Of a stretch of 64,000 nt of DNA, positions 26,700 to 38,700 are shown in pieces. Origin of the DNA: Oenanthe sinensis (taxonomy: Eukaryota; Streptophyta; Magnoliopsida; Apiales; Apiaceae). The position numbers were made by a program, and so were the translations under genes. Location of the stretch: contig CM053813.1 of the NCBI GenBank assembly GCA_028671895.1, forward strand, positions 45,540,501 to 45,604,500, written 5' to 3'. The first letter of the stretch is position 1, and each line of letters begins with the position of its first letter. Under the pieces are notes generated by a model, which saw only the letters and a program-made list of their open reading frames with translations, did not search any database and was not told where the DNA came from.

Positions 26700-27870
26700 G
26701 CTCTTAACCTTTTTTTTCAATAAACTAAAAAAATATGTCCATATAATATGCCCGATATAAGTAAAAACCCAAAAAAGTTCAAAGAGATGATTGATACCGA
26801 AACATGATAAAGCAACTAAGCCAGGCACTGCAGCCCAAATAGTAAGGTATATATTTGCGGCATATGGGCTGAAATGAAACAAACGGACCTTTGAGAGGCT
26901 TCGAGAGAGCACAAGTGGATAACATATTCTCGATTGTATTTGGGCGCAATTGAAGATTTGCTAAACGGGCCTGATTAAAATTAACATGTTATTAACGCGT
27001 ATAAATATTGAAAAACGAATACAAAGGAAAAACAAAATAAATGGAATTCAACCAGGCCTTGTATAGTTTAATAAATAAATGAATGAATGAATATATATAT
27101 ATATATATATATATATTTTAAAATTTTAGAGAGTTATTAATTTATCTTTACAGCTCAATTTGAAATTATCAAAAGAAATTATTTAATTTATGTAATATTA
27201 TTTTGGGAATAAAATTTCTAAAATTATCTCAGAAAATTTATCTGATATAATATAGTAGAACGGCCTAATTTTATGATGTTATACATGTATTTAAAAATAT
27301 AAAATTTATTTATTTTTCAATACATAATTTATATTTATTAAAAACATTAATAAGATATATTTTTATACTTTAAATACATATAATTTTTTTTATGAACAAT
27401 TAAAATAAGAGAATAAGAATCTAATATAGTCCTTAGATGGTAAATAAAACGATTTATTTTAGTAGGTAAATATTTTGACATGTATAATTTTTTTAGATAT
27501 TATTTTAATAAGTACAATTTTTTATAAAATAAAATTATTTTATTATTTAACATTTGAAAAAAATTACATGTATATCTAGTTCCTTATTTTAAGAAAGTAA
27601 ACGCATTGAGAATAAAAAATGTACAATTTTGAACGATTTTGTTTTTTTGTAATTTAGTATTCTTTGACAATGACATTTTGCATTCTTAATTCTAGTTTCT
27701 CCTTGACTTTTTAAACTACGGGTCCCACCCACCCGTACATTTTCATCTCTATACGGTTCACGCAGATCCCTATATTTTATTACATCTCAGACTTTAGTTT
27801 CCACAGGAACAGTCACCTTCTCGAAAACACTATATATTTTATATTATATCTATATTATTTTATATATAAT
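26700..27870. other. Intergenic DNA upstream of the Raf-like kinase
   Basis: AT-rich, no gene recognised. A GAAT/(AT)n microsatellite lies at about 27077-27116. The A/T-rich 27830-27870 block (TATATTTTATATTATATC) may include the kinase TATA region, but no single box stands out. Confidence 0.4.
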
Positions 27871-27959
27871 ATATGCTTTCGCTCTGTAATATTTACATGC
27901 CAGAGAAGAAGAGAGATTTGATTATAGAATTTAGAGCAAGTCAGAAAGCTACCCTTTTG

Positions 27960-28198
27960 GTATGTTCTTATGAATTTTTTGGATCCTTTTTTAGCTCTTG
28001 TTTTTACTTTTCGTTTGATGGGGTTGTTTATTTTGTTGATTTGTTTAATGGGTAATTTTTATTTTTTTGTATCAATGATTACTTTTTTTTTCATTGGCTG
28101 ATGCTTGATGGTGTTTATATATACATGCAATAAACTTTGTTTATTTAGTAGATTGGTTGTATAATTGTTATTATTGTTTGTATGTGTTGGGATTCCAG
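27960..28198 (+). other. Probable 5'UTR intron of the kinase gene
   Basis: A GT donor after ACCCTTTTG (27960-27961) and an acceptor GATTCCAG (ends 28198) bracket T-rich DNA typical of plant introns. It lies upstream of the kinase ATG at 28579. The assignment is by splice signal only; the transcript start was not identified. Confidence 0.4.
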
Positions 28199-28578
28199 GC
28201 TTTTTAGGAAGGGTGTCTATGACTTTGAGGATCAGTGTTTGTTGAGATCAGATTACAGCAGATTGTGCTGGTAGGGATCTTGTTTTTGATTGCATAAAGT
28301 TTGAGTTTTTCTTGTTTGTGATCAGTTGATTAAAGCATTGAAATATATTGTTCTTTACTGAATTTTAAGGTCTGTTTGACTTATGATATGGTGGTGGTTG
28401 GTGATCTTTGATTTTTGTACTTGTAGATTTGAAGGCCTGTTATATTTGCCGTCTGCCGATGAAGTATTATATTTGTTATGATGGATTTGAGGATATTGAT
28501 CATGTGGTGGAGTTGTTGACCTTCTGCTGAAAGATAAAAATACTTGGTTGTTTACATATACTTCTGGAGGACTAAGAA

Positions 28579-31500
28579 ATGGAGGAAGAGAATTCATGGA
28601 TACGGAGAACGAAATTTTCTCATACTGTCTACCAACTTTCGGGATCTGTAAGACATGATTCGGTTTCATTCCTTCAGTCTGGTCAAATTCCGGATTTCAG
28701 ATCAAGAGTTGTGTCTGGTTCTGTTTTGCAACCAACAGGGTCTAGTGTTTCTGAGATTCAGCAAAGTCATGGAATTAGCAAGAGCAAGGTTGTATCACAT
28801 GCCCCTCATGTTAGACATTCCCAAACATCTAAGGAAGATAAAGTTGATCAGAAGAAATCGCCAACCAAAAGTTCTGGAACTGATTCTCATTTACAACAAT
28901 CAGGTTCTAGTGCTACTCAGATACAATGTAGTTCTAACAAAAACAAGCTTAGGGCTCTATCACCTATAACTCAAACTAACCTTCCCCGGACATTCAAGGA
29001 AGCAAAATCTGATAGGAAGAGATTCTCAACTCCGCAACCAGTTAGACGAGCTACTGAAAAGGGAGTTCTAGCCAGGTTGTTGCACAAAGATAATTGTGAG
29101 AAGAGGGCTTCTTTTTATAAGTCAAGCACCAATATCGGGGAGCTTGGGCACTTTACTGCAATGAATATTAATGATAAGAAAAAGGGCTGGAAGGAATCAA
29201 CATGGACAAAGTACTTTGATCATGCTGGGGGACGAGTCACTGCTATTGAATCAGCTGATGAGTGGATGGTGGATCTTTCTAAGCTATTTCTTGGGCTTAA
29301 ATTTGATCATGGAGCAAATAGTCAACTGTATCATGGGATTTATAAGGATGAACCTGTCGCTGTAAAAATTATCAAGGTACCGGATGATGATGAAAATGGA
29401 GATCTTGGAGCCAAATTAGAGAAGCAATATACAAGAGAAGTAACCCTCTTGAGTCGGTTACACCACCAAAATGTCATAAAGGTAACAAGTTTTCTTTAAA
29501 TGCCTTTACTATTTCATACTTCCAAAGCTCATGGAAATGCTTCACTTGCACAACTTTATTTAAGATCTGCATAAAACAACTAACTGCCTTAAAAGAAAGT
29601 AAATATCTGCTATGAATTAAGTAGTTACAGGAACAAATTATCTATAGTTATATCATCAATGTGTGGAGGTTCTACTTTATCTATCCATGATAATAGATGT
29701 TATCTTTATTCTATTTTTTCCCATGTGTCTGTGAGTTATTCAATTTACATAATGGTTTTGCGACGTAGTACTTATGTGACCCACTGACCTATATCGACAA
29801 GAGTGTTTTAGCTTGTCCAGAATAAGTTTTCATTTTGTCACAAAAAATTTGATTGGGCTAAAGTATATACTTACTAGTTACTGGACATGCCTAATTGTAA
29901 CATCCAAACTTAGGTTTCATTAGTCAAACCCCTTTTAACTTCTCTTTTACTTTATCTATGTATAACATAGTTTGTAGCAGCATGCAAAAAACCACCAGTC
30001 TTCTGCATCATCACAGAATATCTCTCTTATGGTTCTTTGAGGGCATACCTGAGAAAGCGCGAGCAGAAACCTTTTCCATTGGAAAAGCTAAACTCAATGG
30101 CTTTAGACATTGCTCGGGGAATGGAATTTATTCACTCACAAGGTGTAATTCATAGGGACCTTAAGCCTGAGAATATACTTATCAATCAAGATTTTCAGCT
30201 GAAAATTGCTGATTTTGGAATAGCTTGTGACGAGGCAAACTGTGATTCTCTGACTGATGATCCAGGCACTTATCGCTGGATGGCACCTGAGATGCTCAAA
30301 TGCAAATATTATGACAAGAAGGTTGATACTTACAGTTTCGGATTAATATTGTGGGAGATGGTAACTGGAAGCATACCTTACAAGGACATGATCCCCAGCC
30401 AAGCTGCTTTTGCTGTTTTAAACAAGGTACTTTATTGTGCTGTACATTCGTGTGTTATGTGTACATCTCTTATTTATATAATTCTGAATATTGCAAATCT
30501 TCACAGTTGCATGTTTTCAAGTATGAATTAGCTTTCATTTGTCAAATTATTTATCCCCTCCCACATTCCCACTGATCAAGTGTTATCTTTAAGTGACTGC
30601 TTTTTCGAGGACAAATAAAGATTTATTATTGTTAAAAGATATACCCAGGACTCAACTCACTATGTTTGTTAATAAAGAAAGTAATCTCAACTCTTAACAA
30701 TAAACTCAAATTGTCAAGTGAGCAAGTTATATGGATGATCACAATTATCTTTCCAGCATCATATTTCTACTCTTAGTTGGTTATCTATTTGATCTTGATC
30801 ATAATTACATCTAAAGTTGTGTTCTATGTTCTCGTTAAATCTGTTTTATTCTTTGGAAAAAGGAAGATGTATATTGTTGCTGACCTTGCTGCGCTTTGTC
30901 AGTACTGTCCACTTATGTTTTGTTTTTCTGCATGCTTCTATTTGATCAATGCGTGGATGTTATGACCTGAAATTTCTTAATTTGAATTATTAATTATTAT
31001 TTCTTCTTGCTCTTAGCTAAATGAACATGCTCATTTGTTGGTAGCGAACTGGCACACATTATTTACCCTGATATAATTCTTGGTGAAAATGATGGCTGAT
31101 GAGGCTGATAAGCCCTTGAATGTTCTATAATGAAGATATGATGCTATATATATTTCATGATCTCAATTTATGAGGCAGTTTACAATTAAAGTTGAGGATT
31201 CTTGAAAATTCCTTTTACTATCTCGCGTATTTGATATATATTTTTTTACCTATGAATGGTCCCGTTCAACCTTCATTATATTGTACAAATCTAAAATTTT
31301 AATTTGCAATATTCCAGAATCTGAGACCAGCTATCCCCGAGGACTGCCCCCCTAACATGAGAGCTTTAATTGAGCAATGTTGGTCCTTGCGGCCTGATAG
31401 GAGGCCAGAGTTTTGGCAGGTTGTTAAGGTACTAGAGCAGTTCGAATCTTCACTTGCATGTGATGGAACCCTTAATATGGTACAAAACGCAATGTGCCAA

Positions 31501-31590
31501 GATCTTAAAAAGGGGATTCTTTATCGGATGCAAAAGCTTGGCGCTGTGCATCAGAATGCTTTCCCAATGCCCAAGCCAAAATTCTCATGA
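28579..31590 (+). CDS. Raf-like MAPKKK-family Ser/Thr kinase (HT1/C-group like)
   Basis: Predicted 543-residue protein in three exons: 28579-29481, 29971-30426, 31318-31590, all GT-AG and phase 0. The first ~235 residues are Ser/Gln/Lys-rich and look disordered. The kinase domain follows: ATP-binding Lys in VAVKIIK (K263), alpha-C Glu in YTREVTLL (E287), HRDLKPEN (catalytic D364), DFG (D382), GTYRWMAPE (APE 406-408) and a final CWSLRPDRRPEF block. GTYRWMAPE is characteristic of plant Raf-like kinases; the closest match I recall is the C-group (HT1, RAF41-43 type), linked in Arabidopsis to CO2, stomatal and stress signalling. The Gly-rich loop reads HGANSQLYHG, not GxGxxG, as in related plant Rafs. 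A soluble cytoplasmic enzyme is expected, with no membrane segment. Substrate unknown. Confidence 0.93.
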
Positions 31591-31784
31591 ATTTCATCAT
31601 GATTACCCAGATCACATTTTAATGTACAAGCTCTTTTTTTTGGGGTTGCTGGTTTTGTATTGTTTATCTTACTTGCGAGCAGGTGTGAATTACCGGAGTA
31701 CATGAATGTATTCATTTTAGTTTTCTTTCAACATAATCATCATTTTCTGGACAAGTTTTTATCTTTTGAGGTTTGGGAATTTTA

Positions 31785-32002
31785 TACCTCAGTCCCACCC
31801 AATTGTTAACGTTTCGGAGAGAAGATCCGATACACATTTTAAGGTGCATATAAAGTATAGTTCCATAACTTATTTTTATTTTTTAAAATTTTATTCAGAT
31901 TTTTTTTTTTAAAAAAAGTTATGGAACTATACTTTATATGCACCTTAAAATGCGTGCCGGACCTTCTCTCCGAAACTTTAACAATTGGGTGGGACGGAGG
32001 TA
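31785..32002. mobile_element. Stowaway-like MITE downstream of the kinase
   Basis: Element 31787-32000 between TA dinucleotides. It begins CCTCAGTCCCACCCAATTGT and ends ACAATTGGGTGGGACGGAGG; the arms stay complementary almost to an A/T centre, forming one long hairpin. It is a close relative of the element at 3672-3899. It lies about 200 bp after the kinase stop and could be in the 3'UTR, where it would be transcribed as double-stranded RNA. Confidence 0.88.
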
Positions 32003-33312
32003 GTATCTTTTTCTGTATACAGAGGTTGTTTGGTTGACATCTACGTACATCTTGGAATTTTAAGTGAGAGTTTGAAAAGTTATTTGGTTAATAAATTTAT
32101 GGGAAGTTGGAATACCTGCACAATAAGTATTGTGTAGTTACCCATGCCTCCCATAGCCAAACGAGCTCATAGTTTGATAATATTTGACGTTTGATTTTTT
32201 GACACAATTTTTTAAGAGATTTGATTATATAGTTATAATTATTATTTTTTAAATTTTCCTTTTGTGAATAAGAGTTTTAGTTTAATATTTTTATTAAAAA
32301 AAATTTAAAATTAATAAATTTTAACAATGTAGTCAAAAATCTTAAAAATGTGTGTCAAAAAGTTAAACGTCAAATAAAAATAAATAGATGGATTATTTAA
32401 CAAATTTTCCATTTATTTTAAATTATATAATTAATTTCTTTCATATATTTTATCTACCATTTTCTTTTGAAAAATCTATCTTTTAAACCTAACTAGTATA
32501 TATCTTCACAAACGTGATACCAACTAAACTTATCTTGTTAAAGTCAATCATTATTATAAGAATTCTATTAAATTCTTTTTAAAACTTAATCATATAAAAA
32601 AATAATCAATTTACAAAAATTGTATGCAATACTAATAAATTATTATACAAATACAAAATATATTTAAATTATTATATACAAGAATTCGAGAATAATTATA
32701 AACATAATTAAAATATAAATAAAAAAAAACCATATACATATTTGTAAAACAGTTGTTAGTACTTGTTCAGTTATGAACTATCCAATTAATTTATTTCCAT
32801 CCTCGAATCGAGAAGAAAAGGAAAGAAAAAGGAGTGGGCCCTCACCGAATGGTGAAACTTCATCGGCAGAGCGGTGACTGCAACACGGTGGGGTAAATTC
32901 TTCGAGTATGTAATATAATCATGTCTGCAGCTTTAAATATTTGTATGTCTATGTATGTATATTACATTGACAAACATGGCTGATAGGAGTGTTTGATATA
33001 ATTCTTGTTTTAATATTATCTTGAAATTTGTTTCTGTAAATGGTTCATTTTTTATGGAGATTAGGTGGAGGGTATAGATGTTGGCATGTTGCCTAAAATA
33101 ACACTCATAGGAAGTAATTTACAGTTGCATTAATAAGATGTTGATTTCTAGTCGAGAAATCGATATCTTGTATTATTAATTCTACATAAGAATCTGCTCT
33201 AGTTTTATTTCTTGAATCGGTTTGGGTCGTAAGGTTGATCGAGAGACTATCTACAATAAGAAGTCACATTTAGTAACCAAACTATTGTGACAACTATTAA
33301 AATTGTTATCAT
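32003..33312. other. AT-rich intergenic DNA
   Basis: No gene recognised. The 32190-32760 part is A/T-rich with stops in all frames, possibly an old transposon. Nothing else can be supported. Confidence 0.45.
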
Positions 33313-33933
33313 CATTATATCTTTTGATAAAAGAGTTGAGTTGGCCCAGTGGTTAGGTGCCTAGCTCATGACCTTATCCGGGGTCGGGTCATTTTCTGGA
33401 AAATAAGTCGCGGGTCCTTGAGGGATTCTTTTGTTCTCTGAGTCGCTGAACCTGGACTTGGAATGTTTGGGAATGGGCTTAGGAGTGCTTGAAATGAAAT
33501 GTCCAGTGGAGATTGAATATTCAGGGACACCTCTGACGTAAGAGTACTTTAGGCTTTTAGTTAAATATGCAAGAGAGAAAGTAGATAGAAGGGAGAGCTT
33601 ACATATATTTAGTGAGTGTTTGATTGTGAATGAGCCTGGCGCTTGTCAGGCATGTGGGCGCTTGTCAGGCATGTGGGCGCTTTTTGTCTATGGAAGGACG
33701 ACAAGTACGTCTCTTTGAGTTGGGTTGGCGGTGTTTGTAGAAGCTCCAGCTCAGGAGCCAGTTAAGACGGGGAGTTGGGTCCAAATTGGGTTTTCTTGGT
33801 ATTGTGCTGGCCCGATAGGGCTTAGCCTATCAAGTCTATACTCTTTTGGGTAGAGATAGGACTCCATGAGCCCGCTCTAAGCAGGATAACTGGGTATTTC
33901 CCTTTTTCCTTTTTCCATTATATCTTCTGATAA
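33313..33933 (+). mobile_element. SINE-like retroposon with 18-bp target duplications
   Basis: The body, 33331-33915 (585 bp), is flanked by CATTATATCTTTTGATAA (33313-33330) and CATTATATCTTCTGATAA (33916-33933), one mismatch in 18. Long target duplications point to LINE-type retroposition. The 5' part reads GTTGGCCCAGTGGTTAGG, a good Pol III A box of tRNA-derived SINEs, with a weaker B-box-like GGGGTCGGGTC about 35 bp later. The 3' end is T-rich (CCCTTTTTCCTTTTTC). A 19-bp unit (GCGCTTGTCAGGCATGTGG) is present twice in tandem at about 33639-33676. It is long for a plant SINE, so it may be composite. Confidence 0.75.
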
Positions 33934-35716
33934 TAGTATATTTTAAATTCACCTGACTAGTATACTTAATAATAATATATTTAGAACACCAGTTATATAT
34001 ATATCAAAAAATTTATTCTCACCTGAATGGCATGCAATGCAGGAGAGGATGTCTCACCATGGCGAAGGTATCACATGCGCACGAATATTTGTATATGCAT
34101 GTCTCTGTGTGCGGGTGTTGCATGGGTGAAATTGGTGGGCGTGGGAATGAAACTAAAAGAGTGACGCAATTGAAGCCAAATGAGTACAGAGTGATGACTA
34201 ACAGGCTTCAGGGGGGGGGGGGGTAAGAGACCTCCCTAAACTGCTATTGACTCTCATTACTCAATTTTTTTTCTGCAAGTCGGCAGCAATTGGGTAAGAG
34301 ACCTCCCTTGCTTATGTTGGTTTGTGGAAAATTTATAGAAGATTAATTCCCTTTGGTCCGCATGTTTGAGTTCAACTAGTGTTTCGTAGTTACATCTCTG
34401 TTCTAAACCATTTTAAGATACATTTCAGGCATTTCCATAATTACATTACTAACTGCAACAAAATCTGCCTATAATCTACTGCATTATTTCAATACAACTG
34501 GAATGGATAGTTATATAATCTAAGTAGAGAGATTTGAAATAGCTGAAATATATCTCGCCATGTAGCAGCCTAATCCAAGATCATACAAGTGCAACAAACT
34601 GATTTTTAGGTTATCACTTATCATATTGTATTTTGATTCGATTTATTTAATTTTTAAATTAGCTAGTGCTTTATAAGTTTGTAATTTGTAACTAGAAACT
34701 AATGCAGTATATTTAATAAAGAGTAATTAAATGAATGTTAAAGAGAACAACAATAAGAAATTGAACAAAATTGTGAACCAAGGGCCTAGGCTTAAAAAAT
34801 TTGGATGAAACCCAATTATTTTGAATTTCTTGCAACTATACACGGACGGTGGTACTAACTAGATTTTGAGGGGCTGTAACTCGCACCCACTCTTACTAAG
34901 TTAGCCTATGCGATTACATCATCTTTTAAGAGAAACTTTTCTAAATTTAGAATTACTTGAGAATACTAAGTTTCTTAAATATCTCTATTTTCATTGGTAG
35001 ATTTCCTGCAAATTTTAAAGATAAGAAAAATTAGTGGTCTAAGAAGAAATAATTTTTGTTGTACAGGTGTTGGAGGAGATATTGTGTTCATAATTGTTGA
35101 ATAAATAATGTTCAATGAATGTGTTAATTACATTGTTTTTTATTTATAAATAATTTTTTTCTCATTGGCTAAGAATGTTTTGGGTCCGCTTGAAATAATT
35201 GTCTTCCAATTTGGGCTTCATGATGATTTACTAGATGGGAATGTTGTAGTATAGGACATATATAATGTTGTTGTGATTTGCCATTCTATATTTCCAGTAT
35301 TTATTTTTTTAACTACTTTTTTTGTCATTGTTAATTTAATTGTGGTTTCCTTGACAACTCAGTCGTATTGGGAGAGTAGTCGAGTACTGTTGTTATTTTA
35401 GTTAACTTTTATTTTCCATTTAGCTTTTATTGCCTTTTCCAATTTGAATTATGAGTATGATAACATTTTTTGATTTTAATCTTTTATTGACGCTAATAAA
35501 AGAATACTTTATCTATATTTTTCAATTACTTACAAAAGAAGGGTTGGTCCTATGATAAAATTAATGTATTAAATGAATATTTTGTTCAATTGTATATGGA
35601 ATATTTATGGGTGTACACGACGAGAGGGAGAGATATATTCTTCTTAAGTTCTTATACATAAAAGAAAACCTGTTCATTGCAAAAGCTAAAATAACTACAT
35701 ACCGTCATACCCTTAG
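33934..35716. other. Intergenic region upstream of FIE
   Basis: No gene recognised. It contains a run of 13 G at 34211-34223 and, on either side of a 60-bp interval, two copies of GGGTAAGAGACCTCCCT (at about 34221 and 34292). The last few hundred bases should contain the FIE promoter and 5'UTR; GACGAGAGGGAGAGATATA near 35620 resembles a plant 5'UTR, but no TATA box is convincing. Confidence 0.4.
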
Positions 35717-38700
35717 GTGAAAAGAAATGAAGGGGAAAAAGGGGCAACTATTTATAAGGAGACGGTGAAGAAGGAAGCCTTAGGGTGTGAGGCGGTAATT
35801 GGAAGCTTGACGCCGTCAAATCCGAGGAAGTACAAATTGAGGAACAGGCTTTGGGAGGGTGACCGGCCTCTCTACGGCATCTCTTACAACTTTATTGACT
35901 CTCGTTTCTTCAATCTCTTTGCTACTGTTGGCGGCAATCGAGTTAGTACCCCATCCCTTCGCTTTGCCTAAATTATATCCGTGATTTTATAGGGCACAAT
36001 GATTGAATTTGTCATCTTTCTCTTCACCTTAGATTAGTTTTAGGATTCGTTTTTAAATTTTATTTCTGCTAGGTTATTATTTGTTTTACTTTATACTTAA
36101 ATATTTGCTCAGCTGTTTTTGTAACTCGCACACCTACGGTTATTGAAAAAAATCAGGATACGGTTATACTCTGTTTACTAGAGCAAAATTCACAAGAACA
36201 ACTCCACTCAGAGATTGAGAGGTTGTTAAAAGGAAATGTAAAAGCTAGAGTGGAATTGACAATTAGAAAAGAGAAAATGAGATTGAACTCACTTAGGAAT
36301 CAAAACCTGAGCTTATACAACTGGTTTTGTTAACTACGTCAAGAAATTTGATACTTACTTTTGTGAATTTACATCGGAGACACTATACTTACTAATGATC
36401 ACACTACATTACTCTCTCTGTTCATATCCTGACATCAAACAATGTTTCCACTTCTTACTCATGATTGTAATACCTAGCAAGTCAGTTTTTTTTTGGCAAA
36501 GCTCAGGGGACTTGCAAGTCCCAAATTAGGTTGGGATCTTCAAATGTAGTACTGCTGCTAGATAACTCCCATTTTTGTTCTTTTCCTTGGCTATGGGATT
36601 GGGGGAGGGGAATGAGAATATATTGAATATGTAATGATCTACTCTGAGGGTTATTTCTTCGTTTTTAATTTTTTTCTTTCTGAATCATATTTTTATGGTT
36701 GATTAAATTGTTATTGTTGGCTTGTTATTGCTTGTTTATTCTATTCTTTCTTAATAGGTGTCTGTTTACCAATGCCTCGAAGAAGGTTGTCTGGCTCAAT
36801 TGCAGTCTTATGTCGACGATGATGTAAGTAGATATATATTAAATAGCCAAGGGTGTATAACATATGTGTGTTTCTGAGTTTATATGTTCCTATTGCATGC
36901 ATCAGATTATGTATTGACATTGAAAGTACTGAAAATTAACTTGATTTGTTGAGTAGAAGGAAGAGTCCTTTTACACAGTTACCTGGTCATGTAACCCTAA
37001 AGGGGAACCGTTATTGGTTGCTGGAGGAATTAATGGTGTAATTCGAGTCATCGATGTTGGAAATGAGAAGTTACACAAGGTATGCACCTCTATAGTTGTG
37101 ACGCCCTCCAAACCCGGGGTCTAGATTTAGGGGTCACCAACCAATCAATAATAAAATAATAAATCAGAGGCGCACTGACCCCGCCAAACCAAAGATCGCA
37201 AACAGGTTATAGTATGAAATTAAGCAGTTAAAACTAAAAGTAAATCCAAATATCTTATTACAGCCCACACCTAACTCACAAACTCAAATCCACACGTCTA
37301 AATAAGTTTTAAGTCTAGATTCAGTTTTATTATACATTCTATCTATTACAAAACTGTAAACAACTAATACCTGGGAAGCCCGAAAAACGAGCCGCCCTGA
37401 CTCTGGATGCTCTCTATGACTGCCAGAGCTACCACTGTTACTCATACTGGAAATCTGGCAAGATTTAAAAAAAAACAAGAGTGAGCCAAAGAAATGCTCA
37501 GCAAGTATAGGAACAATTTAACTGTAATCAATAAATGAGATCTGTATCGATAACGGAATATACAACGGTTTATTATAAAAAAACTGAACAGTCAATAAAT
37601 CACAGTTTATATCAAAACTGGAACAGTGCAGTATGTCATAGAAATGAATCATCTGCAGAATCATAATAAATAATAGCCACGCAGGCAATATGGATTGGAT
37701 AACCAACACAAATAAACACTATTGCCCCCTGATCAGGTTCAAAAGCAATAGGACCCCTTTATAGCTCATCGGTACATTTCTATACCCATAGATATAACAA
37801 GGATTTCAAATATAGGTACCAAAATAGGCAAGTACAGTTAGCCTATAGGAAGATGGATTTGTTACCATAACTTCCAAAAATGCAGGACCCAACTACGGAG
37901 CCACTTACGCTAAAAATACCAATCCAATAGAGCAACCGAACTCAAAGGTATGCTTAGTTTTAAATACAGATTATACCCTCATTATTTACTACGATAACAC
38001 AAGATATGATGAGTTTATTATAATCAACTTTTAATATTCAGAGTACGAATAACAAGTAACTCTGATGCACAGAATAAAACAGGAATCATAAATAGCTCTG
38101 AACAATAACTATTTATCATGATATGAATAATCAAAACAATAAAACAAAAGTGTTTAGGATGATCAAGGAGAAAATACTTGCCTGATAAAGAAGTTGTCCT
38201 AAAAGCTGGAAATGGGACGACTACACTTCTTCCCTGGCTACTAACTCGCTCGGATCTACAAATAAAATAATCTAATTTAGATTCTAGTGTCTATCCATGC
38301 GTTCTACTAATAACAAATCTCAATTAGTAATTAATAAACACGTACTATCAGTTAGCAGACAATTGAGCATATAAATCATATAGCAGATAAGATTCGTAAT
38401 TAAAAGAGCAATCAGATAAATAAAAATAAATTCTAGAATATTATTTAAGTCAAAGTGGATCATTATAAACGAGTAAAAGAATAATTAAATAAATAAATAA
38501 TATATAAATAAAAATAAATAGATCATTTTTATTTCTCAAAATAATTAAATCCAATTATTTTTAATTAATAATTAATTAATAATTAATTGATTAAAATAAG
38601 TTAACCAATTAATTATAATTAATTAAATTATTATCTAAATAAATTAAAATAACTAAATCAAATTGATTTCGAAATAAAGATAATTTATTCTAATTTATAA

